Source: CAZQKW01 sp964594075 (GTDB lineage: Bacteria > Desulfobacterota > WTBG01 > CAIYCZ01). Taken from it: a stretch of 64,000 nt of DNA. Below the pieces are notes generated by a model. That model did not search any database, was not told the DNA's origin, and saw nothing but the letters and a program-made list of their open reading frames with translations. Position numbers and translations under genes: made by a program. Below, piece after piece: positions 51,596 through 60,522 of this stretch. The stretch lies in the NCBI GenBank assembly GCA_964594075.1, contig CAZQKW010000002.1, forward strand, positions 68,674-132,673, given 5' to 3'. Numbering within the stretch: position 1 is the stretch's first letter; each line of letters opens with the position of its first letter.

Positions 51596-53350
51596 TTATC
51601 TCACAACCCCTTCAGTAAGCTTTGATGAAACAGGTTTCATAAAAATTTTAAATGACAGGACAATTACCCCGATAGAAAGGCTGAGCAGAAACAGATCAGT
51701 AACCACAAGAATATAGTTACCCCTATGCAGATAATTTCTGAGCAGAATAAATAGAGAAGTAATAGTGGTTGCCATCATAAACACGGCAGGAATCGCCGTA
51801 AAGAAACATGCTCGACCGCGAATTAACAGCCAGCTTGAGACCGCAAGCAGGCTTAGGGCAGCAAGAAGCTGATTAGCTGCGCCAAAAATTGGCCAGAGTG
51901 CGCTGAAAGCATTGGTATAGGCGAGAATACACATCAAGACGACAGCAAGGGTTGAGTTAAACCAGTAATGTTGCATGATGCGGGGCGGGCGTTTAAACAT
52001 GATTGACCAAAGCTCCTCAAACAAATACCGGTTGAGACGCACGGCTGCATCAAGTGTCGTGATGACAAATCCCTCTACCAGCAGAATGCCAAACACCGTT
52101 CCGAGTGCAACTGGAATACCAATGCCCTGATTGAACAAATGTCCGGCACCTAATGAAAACCCTAATATTGGATTTGATTTAATACCCGGATCACTGGGCC
52201 ATACAATTGCCTTATAATCCACAAAATTAAGGCCGGTCCCCAGCGCCAACAGAACGCAAACAGCAAGCAGCGATTCAAGCAGCATGGCATTGAAGCCGAC
52301 TTTGCGGGCATCGCATTCACATGAGAGCTGTTTGCCGGTAGTGCCTCCGGCAACCAGCGCGTGAAAACCCGATATGGCGCCGCAGGCTATAGTGATAAAC
52401 ATCATAGGCCAGATGAGCCCAAGCTGATTTATACCGTCTGTAATATTAAAACGCGGCGCAGAGAGGGGTATCCCGCTTAATCCGGTAGAAAATACTGAAA
52501 CCACCAGCAACCCAATCCCCGCGTACAATATTTGCACATTAATAAAATCCCGCGGTTGCAGAATGACCCAGACCGGCACCCCTGCCGCACAAAGCACATA
52601 CACTGAAAGAATCATCATCCATACCGTAGGGCTCAGCGTAATCGGATATGCTATACCCAGCAGGACGGACAGTATGCAAATCAGAGCGGCTAAAACATAT
52701 GCAAACACCGTGGGTATGTTTTTACGGTAAATAAGCCAGCCGAGAACAGGCGAACAGAGTGTAATAATGATTACTGACATGGAAGCAATGCCGCCGATTT
52801 TTCCCATTACCACGCCGTCTTTTACGACGGTTTTTAGAAAGGTTTCGCCTTCAGTGAGGCCGATTTTGCTGAGCGGCCACAGCGAGGTCAGCGACATGGC
52901 TGTTGCGGTAAGAAATGATGAGGTAAGAAGCACCAGCATCAGAATAGTAAAAATTATAATCAGATTAAAACCGGTTTTCCCCAGCGTTTTGCGGGCAATT
53001 TCGGCAACTGATTTTCCACCCTCGCGCAGGCTAACAAACAATACGGTAAAATCATGGACTGCGCCTATTATAATGCCGCCAAAAACAACCCAGAGCCATG
53101 CTGGTATAAAACCGTAGATAATGGCCATAGTCGGACCAATAATAGGCCCGGCCCCAGCAATTGCCGAAAAGTGATGAGCAAAAACCACATATCGCTTGGT
53201 GGGAACATAATCCCTGCCGTCATTATAGATCTGTGCCGGTGTGGGATGTTTTGCGTCTTCTCCTATGGCGTTGCCGATATACCGGGCATATATCCGGCTT
53301 GCCAATGCAAAACATATTGCAGCAATGAGAATATAAAAAAGTATGTTCAT
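51596..53350 (-). CDS. cstA: Carbon starvation protein CstA family transporter
   Basis: 584 residues with about fifteen hydrophobic helices. Family motifs: GNAIGEDAKHPTPAQIYNDGRDYVPTKRYVVFAHHFSAIAGAGPIIGPTMA near residue 28, VVFGGIIIGAVHDFTVLFVSLREGGKSVAEIA near 95, GAISGFHALVAGGTTGKQL near 325 and FGILLVEGFVITTLDAAVRLNRYLFEEL near 420. CstA proteins import pyruvate or peptides, often under carbon limitation. GAGGA precedes the ATG. Free-standing; its use may match the 2-oxoacid metabolism seen nearby. Confidence 0.95.
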   Translation of the reverse strand: MNILFYILIAAICFALASRIYARYIGNAIGEDAKHPTPAQIYNDGRDYVPTKRYVVFAHHFSAIAGAGPIIGPTMAIIYGFIPAWLWVVFGGIIIGAVHDFTVLFVSLREGGKSVAEIARKTLGKTGFNLIIIFTILMLVLLTSSFLTATAMSLTSLWPLSKIGLTEGETFLKTVVKDGVVMGKIGGIASMSVIIITLCSPVLGWLIYRKNIPTVFAYVLAALICILSVLLGIAYPITLSPTVWMMILSVYVLCAAGVPVWVILQPRDFINVQILYAGIGLLVVSVFSTGLSGIPLSAPRFNITDGINQLGLIWPMMFITIACGAISGFHALVAGGTTGKQLSCECDARKVGFNAMLLESLLAVCVLLALGTGLNFVDYKAIVWPSDPGIKSNPILGFSLGAGHLFNQGIGIPVALGTVFGILLVEGFVITTLDAAVRLNRYLFEELWSIMFKRPPRIMQHYWFNSTLAVVLMCILAYTNAFSALWPIFGAANQLLAALSLLAVSSWLLIRGRACFFTAIPAVFMMATTITSLFILLRNYLHRGNYILVVTDLFLLSLSIGVIVLSFKIFMKPVSSKLTEGVVR

Positions 53351-53513
53351 AGTCGTATCCTCAGCAACACAAATGCGCCGTTAATAACAGCACTATAATC
53401 ATATAATTTATGTAGCGTCAATCAGCAGGAGAAAAAACATTTCCCCAAAAATTGTATTACCGCAACTGGTAAAGCCCCTGACTTCATGCTATATGTCTGG
53501 ATGTTATACCATC

Positions 53514-56249
53514 TCATGTCGGTATAATCACCGGCTCCCGTAAAATAAGCTGCAATGCGTCGCGCGCCTTTCCTGCCAGCCCTGGATGCGTTTCTTCAAG
53601 CGAAATAATCTGCCGCAGATTGTCAGCAGTGCGGAACACCAGCATTGCCATATCGCCTTCATCAACTGCGGTGAGTTGCAGCACTTCCTCCCAGGATTTG
53701 CCGCAGGCCCATGCATACAAGGCTGCAGCCGGCCAGAATTGCACGATAGGAACTTCAAATCCGTATTTTTTTTTCAAGGCGATTAAATCCTCAAGCGCCC
53801 GTTTCATACGCGCAAACGCTGCGGCAAGCGACGATCGGTCCCATGCCACAGAATCGTCAATATCTAAATCCCTGAACTTGTCATTGACGAACGGCGCGAT
53901 AATGCCGCACAACAATTCGGGTTTGAGATCATTTAATATGCCCTTACGTATGAGTTCTGCAATCAGCAGCGGCTGGTCAAGGCGAAGCTGCGCGGCCCAC
54001 CGGCCGTCAGTAGTTAAAGTGCCTGCATCGGTAGCAAAGCCATTCAATACAAGAAAGTTCAGGTGTCTTGCAAATTCCTTCCACAAAGCAGTGCGCGCTT
54101 CTTCCAGCGCTTCGGTTGCCTCGCGCACTTTATCAACCATCTTAATAAAATGGTTTTTTTTGCCTTCGTGGCACAACGCAAAATGAGAACATCCTTTGCA
54201 GGGCAATTCCCTGAGCTCTTTGTCAAGCGTTTTAATCTCTTCGCTGAGCGCCGCAAATTTCTGCTCATGTTCTTTTTCTATGTGTCGGGGATACAGGAGC
54301 GGAGAATACTGTTCCGCGTCAATGCCTTTGCGAATTTCAGCCCATTCTTCAACTCCCAAATTATCCGGAAGCAACAGCGCGCCATTGAGAACATGCTTTA
54401 TCCTCGACAACGGCATTTTTACCGGCCTGATGTCAGCGGCTCTGGTTTTAATAGAACCCTTGATTTTCAAACACTCACAAAACATAACGCCATTTTCCAT
54501 TTTGATGCCAAGCGAACAATACAGTCTTCCCTTGGTGTCCGAAAACAACTTTCCGCGGAACAGGTGCTGCTCCTTAAAGAGTTCCTCAGCAAACAGCCGG
54601 CGCCTGCGTTCAAGACGGCCAAGAAGCTGATACCCGTCTCTGCGCTTTTTTACGCGGAACAGAATTTCATCATGAGTGGTACAGCGACATCCGGACATTT
54701 TTTCCAAGAGCCGTTGCATTAGTTCCTCGCGTCGCTCCTCGAGCGAACGCAGTTGCTCAATGTTTTGAAATGTTGCAAAAGACTGGGCAAGCAGTTCGCG
54801 AACCTCAGAGGGTGAATGGCTCAGCAATAAATTAAGAGTCATGGAAAAATTAATTTTTATTTGGCTTTTGATCGGTTCGGGATGGGAATCAAGCAGCGCG
54901 TCAATAAGATGCGGATTTTGGAAAGGTCCGTGCACCACCAGTGCAAAACCGATTTTATCCTTTCCTCTGCGCCCTGCCCTGCCCACCGCCTGGTGCAATT
55001 CCAGTGCGGTTAAATCAACAAATTCTTTGCCATTAAAGCGGTCACTTTGCACCAGTACAACGGTGCGCGCAGGAAAATTAACGCCTGCCGCAACCGTTGA
55101 AGTTGAAAAAATAGCATCCAAATGGCCTTCGTTCATGAGTTTTTCGATGACGATTTTCCAGTGCAGAATCTGACCGCCGTGATGTGCGCCAACGCCATGA
55201 TTAACCAGCCAGTTTAATTGCGGGTGGCTTGTCAAAAACGGATACTCTGCCAGTAATTCGGTTACCCTGCGTTCAAGCGCCCGGCGTCGCTTTTCGCGTA
55301 GTGCCCGATGGCTGCAGGTGTACAATGCACTGTTACAGTCATCACGGGATTTGAGAAAAAAAATTGCCGGCAAAAAATTGAATTCCTCCATCGCATCAAG
55401 TATCCTGCCATACGGAAGCCGACCGGAAGAGCGTCTGAATTTATTCTCCTGAGAGTGGATGAGAAAATCTCTGATTTTTGGAGAAATACCGTCAAAACCT
55501 GACAGGGGAACAATCTCACCATTAGGAAACAGATAAAGAGGATAAATGGGCACTGGACGTTTTTCGTGGTGCACTACCTGACAGTCAGTCTTTCTGATCG
55601 CAGAAAGCCACTGGGCAATTTCCTTATCATTCTGGATTGTTGCAGAAAGAAGGAGCAGGCGCACGCGACTCGGCAAGTAAATCATGACTTCTTCCCACAC
55701 CACACCCCGATCAATGTCGCCGAGATAATGCGCTTCGTCCATTACCACGAGGTCAGCCGGAAAATTCTCGCCCACATGCATGGAATCGTATAAATGGTTA
55801 CGAAGAATTTCTGTCGTTCCTACGATTACCGGTGCATCCGTATTTTCCTTTCTGTCTCCGGTTAAAATTCCGACCTGTTCACAGCCAAATTCTTCGCAAA
55901 ATTCCTGATATTTAGAATTTGAAAGCGCCTTCAATGGAGACGCGTACCAGGAGCGCTTGCCATAGCCCAGCATTTCCTTTATTGCCTGAGCTGCAATCCA
56001 GGTCTTACCGCTTCCCGTCGGTGCGCTCACGATAACGTCCGAGTTTTTAATTTTTTCAAGTGCTTCAATCTGAAAATTATCCGGGACAAAAACGGTTTTT
56101 TCGGGAACACCGATGCCTTCAAGAAATTTTCTTAACTTTCGATCCACGCGTGGGTTAAAATGTGCGCCGTACAGAACCGGGGCATAATCGCTACTCGCTT
56201 TGCGACGCCGCTGAGTGGATCGTTTATTTGTGTTAATGTTATTTGTCAT
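53514..56249 (-). CDS. Ski2-like DEAD/DEAH-box helicase
   Basis: 911 residues. Walker A SAPTGSGKTWIAAQAI near residue 77, motif DEAHYLGDIDRGVVWEEVM near 173, LLSATIQN near 203, GVGAHHGGQILHWK near 345, and QAVGRAGRRGKDK near 420 put it in the Ski2/Mtr4-like superfamily 2 group. A Cys-rich part (CRCTTHDE, and CKGCSHFALCHEGKKNHF near 690) may bind zinc, as in some bacterial Ski2-like proteins. Probably RNA processing or turnover. A strong promoter sits just upstream. Separate from neighbouring genes. Confidence 0.92.
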   Translation of the reverse strand: MTNNINTNKRSTQRRRKASSDYAPVLYGAHFNPRVDRKLRKFLEGIGVPEKTVFVPDNFQIEALEKIKNSDVIVSAPTGSGKTWIAAQAIKEMLGYGKRSWYASPLKALSNSKYQEFCEEFGCEQVGILTGDRKENTDAPVIVGTTEILRNHLYDSMHVGENFPADLVVMDEAHYLGDIDRGVVWEEVMIYLPSRVRLLLLSATIQNDKEIAQWLSAIRKTDCQVVHHEKRPVPIYPLYLFPNGEIVPLSGFDGISPKIRDFLIHSQENKFRRSSGRLPYGRILDAMEEFNFLPAIFFLKSRDDCNSALYTCSHRALREKRRRALERRVTELLAEYPFLTSHPQLNWLVNHGVGAHHGGQILHWKIVIEKLMNEGHLDAIFSTSTVAAGVNFPARTVVLVQSDRFNGKEFVDLTALELHQAVGRAGRRGKDKIGFALVVHGPFQNPHLIDALLDSHPEPIKSQIKINFSMTLNLLLSHSPSEVRELLAQSFATFQNIEQLRSLEERREELMQRLLEKMSGCRCTTHDEILFRVKKRRDGYQLLGRLERRRRLFAEELFKEQHLFRGKLFSDTKGRLYCSLGIKMENGVMFCECLKIKGSIKTRAADIRPVKMPLSRIKHVLNGALLLPDNLGVEEWAEIRKGIDAEQYSPLLYPRHIEKEHEQKFAALSEEIKTLDKELRELPCKGCSHFALCHEGKKNHFIKMVDKVREATEALEEARTALWKEFARHLNFLVLNGFATDAGTLTTDGRWAAQLRLDQPLLIAELIRKGILNDLKPELLCGIIAPFVNDKFRDLDIDDSVAWDRSSLAAAFARMKRALEDLIALKKKYGFEVPIVQFWPAAALYAWACGKSWEEVLQLTAVDEGDMAMLVFRTADNLRQIISLEETHPGLAGKARDALQLILREPVIIPT

Positions 56250-56281
56250 ATTATACTTATAAATATATGTAAATTAATCTT

Positions 56282-56310
56282 ATTATATAAACATTTTTTA
56301 TTATTATCAA
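56282..56310 (-). promoter_or_regulatory. Sigma-70 promoter of the helicase gene
   Basis: On the minus strand TTGATA (56305-56310) and TATAAT (56282-56287) are spaced 17 bases, in AT-rich DNA, placing the transcription start about 26 bases before the helicase ATG at 56249. Confidence 0.6.
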
Positions 56311-56844
56311 ACAGCTTCTCACAACTCGTTGCCAAAGGCTTTTAACTATTAATTATAGCTAATTTCTGTCCAACATCCGGCAATTACCATTTTGTTGTAT
56401 CATAATTTCTAAAAACGGCAGTGCTTCGTCATTCAGCTCTGCAGGAATCCTCCTAAGAAACGTCTTTCTTTTATGAGCACTGTACGCTGAGACTGCGCGT
56501 CCCGCGCAGCGACGTTCTTGCGCGGTCAGTGCGCGGGCGACAACGGTGCCTAATGCAATCGTTTCTCTTGAGCGTTTACGCAACGTGTTTCGTTCATTGA
56601 ACAACCACGAAGCGCAGCACCGGGGTCATATGCACGCAATGAGCATACTATGATTATTGTACCGGAGGTTGTGAAGCTTCTCGCCTCCAAGGCGGGGCTT
56701 CCCGGAGCTTAATTATCCGTTTCCGATACATGCCTCTTGACCCCGCTTACAATGCAGGGCGTGCGCAGCATGAAACCGGTCATCGCGAGTCCCGAAGAGC
56801 GGGACATGGCGATTCGTATTTTGGACAACATTGATCCTTACTAA
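56311..56844. other. Intergenic region with decayed sequence and repeat copy B
   Basis: No credible gene. A minus-strand frame at 56359-56604 of higher GC (ends AELNDEALPFLEIMIQQNGNC) has no family I recognise and no ribosome-binding site; it may be a remnant. Repeat copy B lies at 56671-56781. Just after it, ATGAAACCGGTC continues as an open frame of about 24 codons to 56841. Confidence 0.45.
56671..56781 (+). repeat. 110-bp two-hairpin repeat, copy B
   Basis: 111 bases starting GTGAAGCTTCTC and ending GCATGAAACCGGTC, aligning to the minus strand of 26346-26453 with 16 mismatches and a 3-base insertion (about 85%). The first hairpin TCTCGCC-TCCAA-GGCGGGG keeps its stem through G-U pairs, and the second (CCCGCTT-ACA-ATGCAGGG) is preserved in changed form, so selection or transposition acted on structure. 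Opposite orientation to copy A. No transposase is next to it here. Confidence 0.7.
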
Positions 56845-57699
56845 TTATCTCATTAATAATGGCCTGGGGTCAATAAGATGTTTAGAGAATTGCAGGTCCT
56901 GGTAGGAATATCCCTGAGACATGAGAATAAGTTGGCTTAAATAGATTATGGGCAGATTAAAACTATCTTGGTATTTTTTCTGAATTTCCAACTGCCGCAT
57001 GTCAAGATTTGACTGGCAGAGAGGACAAGCTACCACAATACATTCTGCACCACAGAGCTTCGCGGCAGATAGAATCTCTCTCACCAGACGAATGACAATA
57101 TCTTTTTTAGAAATAGCAAAGCTTGCTCCGCAGCATTCCGTGGTATGAGACCAGCGCAGAGGCACTGCACCTGTCGCCGCAGTGATTTCATCCATCATCG
57201 TCGGCATCTCTTTATCTTCAAATGCGATACCGGGAAAGCGTGTCAGACAACCATAATATGAAACTGTTTTAATACCTTCCAGCGGTTTGGTCACCTGCGC
57301 TTTAATGGCCTCAACGCCAACTTCTTGAAAGAGCAAATCAACAAAGTGCCGGAGTTGCAGTGTATTATTATATTGGCAGCCAGTCAATTCCTGAAGCCGA
57401 TGTTTATGTTCGTCATTGCTACCAGTTTCGCCATGACTACACAGCATATGACTGTGGCAAGCAGGACAAGGAGACAAAATTTTTTTCAATCCCTGCGCTT
57501 CAGCTTTTGCGAGATTGCGCAGTGGCAGGGCTAATGATATTTCTTCGCTGATGGCATGCACCGGAGTCGCGCCGCAGCAAACCCAGTCATCTATTTCAAT
57601 CAGATTAATATTAAAACTCCGGCAAACAGCCCGCACCGTTGCATCATATTCAGTTGCGGTGCTTTTGAGTGAACAGCCGGGGAAATACCCATAGTCCAT
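56845..57699 (-). CDS. hdrB: Heterodisulfide reductase subunit B (HdrB)
   Basis: 284 residues with two CCG cysteine-rich domains: YFPGCSLKSTATEYD (residue 4 on), WVCCGATP near 40 and CPACHSHM near 82; then YYGCLTRFPG near 150, TTECCGASF near 190 and CPLCQSNLDMRQ near 230. These bind the two noncubane [4Fe-4S] clusters that reduce disulfides in the soluble HdrABC complex. AGAGGA precedes the ATG. Last gene of the mvhD-fdhB-fdhA-hdrACB run. Here the natural disulfide may not be CoM-S-S-CoB. Confidence 0.95.
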   Translation of the reverse strand: MDYGYFPGCSLKSTATEYDATVRAVCRSFNINLIEIDDWVCCGATPVHAISEEISLALPLRNLAKAEAQGLKKILSPCPACHSHMLCSHGETGSNDEHKHRLQELTGCQYNNTLQLRHFVDLLFQEVGVEAIKAQVTKPLEGIKTVSYYGCLTRFPGIAFEDKEMPTMMDEITAATGAVPLRWSHTTECCGASFAISKKDIVIRLVREILSAAKLCGAECIVVACPLCQSNLDMRQLEIQKKYQDSFNLPIIYLSQLILMSQGYSYQDLQFSKHLIDPRPLLMR

Positions 57700-57796
57700 T
57701 AATCATCCTCTGGAGAGTTGACGAATTGTTTCATCAGTAGGTTAATGTTAATCAAGTCCGATTTCCGTACCCACATGTACTTTTTTATACTTTTAT

Positions 57797-58360
57797 TTAT
57801 TCAACCCGTACACTATGTGGCGAATGGCCTAAAAATTTTTTGCCCTCGGTAATAATCTTTTTCACCTGATCGATACCCTTTACCCGGTGCGGCAATAAAC
57901 CAATTTTACGTTTTCTAAACAAAACCGGCACCAAAGAAAAATCCTTGAGGGGTTGACCGGTCATCAGGTTATATTTCAAGACCATTCCCAGCTCATACAC
58001 CCTGCCAAAGAGTTTAATTGATCCCAGAAATTCACGGTTCAACGCCGGTATCGTGCGAGCTTCCGGTTTAATCGTGCGCCCACCAGCAAGTCGTCGCAGG
58101 GTATTCATAATCTTTGCTATATCTATTTCCTCCGGACATCTCACCGAACAAGTCTGGCACGCGGCACAAAACCAGAAAGAATTTGCTGCTAACAGTTCAT
58201 CCTGCTGGTTCATGCGGATTAACTGCATGACCTGGTTAGGAACATAATCCATGTCAATCGCCACCGGACAGCCTGCGGTGCATTTACCGCACTGAATACA
58301 TTTCCCGACATCCGCGCCGGATAACTCTTTTATCTGTTCTCTTAATTTATGAGCGCTCAT
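57797..58360 (-). CDS. hdrC: Heterodisulfide reductase subunit C (HdrC)
   Basis: 187 residues. Two [4Fe-4S] motifs CIQCGKCTAGCP near residue 21 and CAACQTCSVRCP near 68 in an HdrC frame (DYVPNQVMQLIRMNQQDELLAANSFWFCAACQTCSVRCPEEIDIAKIMNTLRRLA). Links HdrA to HdrB electronically. About 100 bases separate it from hdrB and from hdrA; all on one strand. Confidence 0.95.
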   Translation of the reverse strand: MSAHKLREQIKELSGADVGKCIQCGKCTAGCPVAIDMDYVPNQVMQLIRMNQQDELLAANSFWFCAACQTCSVRCPEEIDIAKIMNTLRRLAGGRTIKPEARTIPALNREFLGSIKLFGRVYELGMVLKYNLMTGQPLKDFSLVPVLFRKRKIGLLPHRVKGIDQVKKIITEGKKFLGHSPHSVRVE

Positions 58361-58468
58361 ATCTTATTATATGTTTAACCCAAAGCTTTTGACGGTTTGA
58401 ATATCCTATCATTTGCTCATAAGTAATCATTCCCTATGCTACCTGAAGCTGTTTCGCGTGAATTCTCA

Positions 58469-60424
58469 TCAATGAAATGCAGCTTTTATCTGCGCGTATA
58501 TCTGTTCATCAGTAAAACCGTGCACTTTTATTGCGCGCACCCTGCACGTTGAGGCACAATTGCCGCATCCGGCACACAAACTTTCCTGAATAAACGCACA
58601 CAATTTTCCATTGATGTCTTTTTGTATAATGGCATTGTACGGACATACCTGAAGACAGTTAAAACACGATACGCAACGGTCAGTATCAACACATGCGATG
58701 CGCGGCTCAAGAGCCATTTCATCCTGTGAAAATATCCCGCACACCCCGACCGCCGCAGCCCCGCTCATGGCAACAGTATCAGGTATATCCCGGGGAAATT
58801 GACTGGCGCCGGTAAGAAATATTCCCTTGGTGACACTGGATACGGGTTGCAGCTTGGGATGTACCTCGGTGTAAAACCCGTATGCGTCATACGGAATATT
58901 TAATTTCTGCGCAAGTGCGGTAGCGTCTTTCTGAGGAACCATGGCAGTCGCAAGAACTACCAGGTCTGCTTCAATCTGGACTGGTTTCCCCGTTAGGGTA
59001 TCGGCACCACAGACTATCAGTTTTTCACCCTTTTCATAAATCTTTGAAACTCTGCCCCTAATATAGATGGCCCCATGGTCCCGTTGGACCCTTTTGACAA
59101 ATTCTTCGTAATTTTTTCCCCCGGCACGAATATCAATATAAAAGACATAAGCCTGACTGTCGGGGTGGTGGTCTTTAAGCAGCAGTGCGTGCTTCGCTGT
59201 GTACATACAGCAGATGCGCGAACAGTAAGGCATGCCTTTTGCCTCATCCCGCGATCCGGCGCACTGAACAAAAACGACCACCCGTGCCTCTTTGCCATCG
59301 GAAGGACGAATGACATGACCGCCGGTTGGCCCCGATGTCTCAAGCATCCGTTCCATATGCAGCCCGGTAATAATATTTTTTATCCGGCCGCCGCCATATT
59401 CGCCGTAAACAGTCCAGTCAAATTGCTCAAAGCCGGTTGCCACAACAATGGCGCCGAATTTTTCAGTAATGAGCTCATCCTGCTGTTCATAGTCAATGGC
59501 GCCCGTTGGACAGACTTTTGAACACAACTGACATTTCCCTTTCGTGAAATAAAGGCACGCTTCGCGGTCAATGACGGGAATATTGGGGACTGATTGGGTA
59601 AAGGGCGTGTAAATTGCCGTGCGGGTTCCCAGCCCCATGTCAAATTCACTGCTAACTTTTTTGGGGCATTTTTGTTTACATTCGCCGCAGCCGGTGCATT
59701 TTGCCATATCAACACACCGCGCTTTTTTGCGAATGGTCACCTCATAGTTGCCGACAAATCCCTTTACCTCCTCAATCTCAGCATAGGTAAGCAGTGTGAT
59801 ATTTTCGTCTTGGGATGACTCCGTCATCCGCGGTGTAAGTATTCAGGCAGAACAGTCAAGCGTCGGAAATGTTTTTTCCAGTTGCGCCATTCTGCCACCA
59901 ATACTCGGAGTTTTTTCAACCAGTGTAACCTTGTAACCCGCTTTGCTAATATCAAGCGCAGCCTGAATGCCGGATATACCGCCACCAACGACCAAAGCGC
60001 GCTTGGTTACCGGCAATTTGGTTATCGAAAGAGGCGTCAGATTTTGTGCTTTTGCAACAGCCATTTTCACTATTGCAATGGCTTTAGCAGTCGCGTGTTG
60101 CTGATCCGAATGAACCCAACTACACTGCTCCCGTATATTAGCCATCTCGAATTTGTAGGGATTCAGGCCCGCGCTTTCAATGCATTTCATGAATGTCGGT
60201 TCGTGCATGCGCGGTGAACACGCCGCCACAACAACCGTGTCCAGGTGATGCTGTTTAATTGCTTCCTTAATAGCGCCTTGTCCCATTGCCGAGCAACTGT
60301 ATTTGAGATCCTGCACCATTACTACGCCGGGAAGATTTTTTAACGCTTCAACAACTCGTGGCACATCAACCACTGAAGCGATATTCGTTCCACAATGACA
60401 AACAAAAACACCAATGTGCGCCAT
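58469..60424 (-). CDS. hdrA: Heterodisulfide reductase subunit A, selenocysteine-containing (HdrA)
   Basis: 651 residues if the in-frame UGA at 59843-59845 is read as selenocysteine (residue 194). Upstream half: VCHCGTNIASVVD at the N-terminus, VVAACSPRMHEPTF near 70, FAD motif ALVVGGGISGIQAALDIS near 143, and EKTFPTLDCSA just before UGA; after it ILTPRM. The family has DCSACILTPK here, so Sec replaces the usual Cys, as in some methanogens and deltaproteobacteria. Downstream half: CTGCGECKQKCP, CQLCSKVCPTGAI, CAGSRDEAKGMPYCSRICCMYTAKHA (HdrA Fe-S insert), and CVSCFNCLQVCPYNAI with CAGCGNCASTCRVRAI at the end. A 7-bp hairpin lies 13 bases after UGA. HdrA bifurcates electrons via FAD. Confidence 0.93.
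59813..59829 (-). promoter_or_regulatory. SECIS-like hairpin of hdrA
   Basis: On the mRNA, GGATGAC-GGA-GTCATCC forms a perfect 7-bp stem (or 6 bp with a five-base CGGAG loop) starting 13 bases after the UGA. Size and distance suit a bacterial SECIS element that recruits SelB. Confidence 0.7.
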
Positions 60425-60522
60425 GGCAATTCCTTGTTACCGTCCGTTTTTTAAATCAATTCAACGCCCGTCCCATGCACTCACCCGACTGTCAGTTAGA
60501 GCCGGTATATTACAAACTCTCC

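Noticed and set aside
54063..54722. Plus-strand 219-residue frame inside the helicase gene
   Set aside because: It is the shadow of the helicase; no domains, no ribosome-binding site.
56359..56604. Minus-strand 81-residue frame near repeat copy B
   Set aside because: No family match or translation signal; kept only as possible remnant in the intergenic entry.
58469..60424. Split hdrA as a frameshift or nonsense pseudogene
   Set aside because: The two halves are in the same frame and separated only by UGA at the position of a conserved Cys, with a hairpin after it and a second UGA selenoprotein next door; Sec is the better reading.
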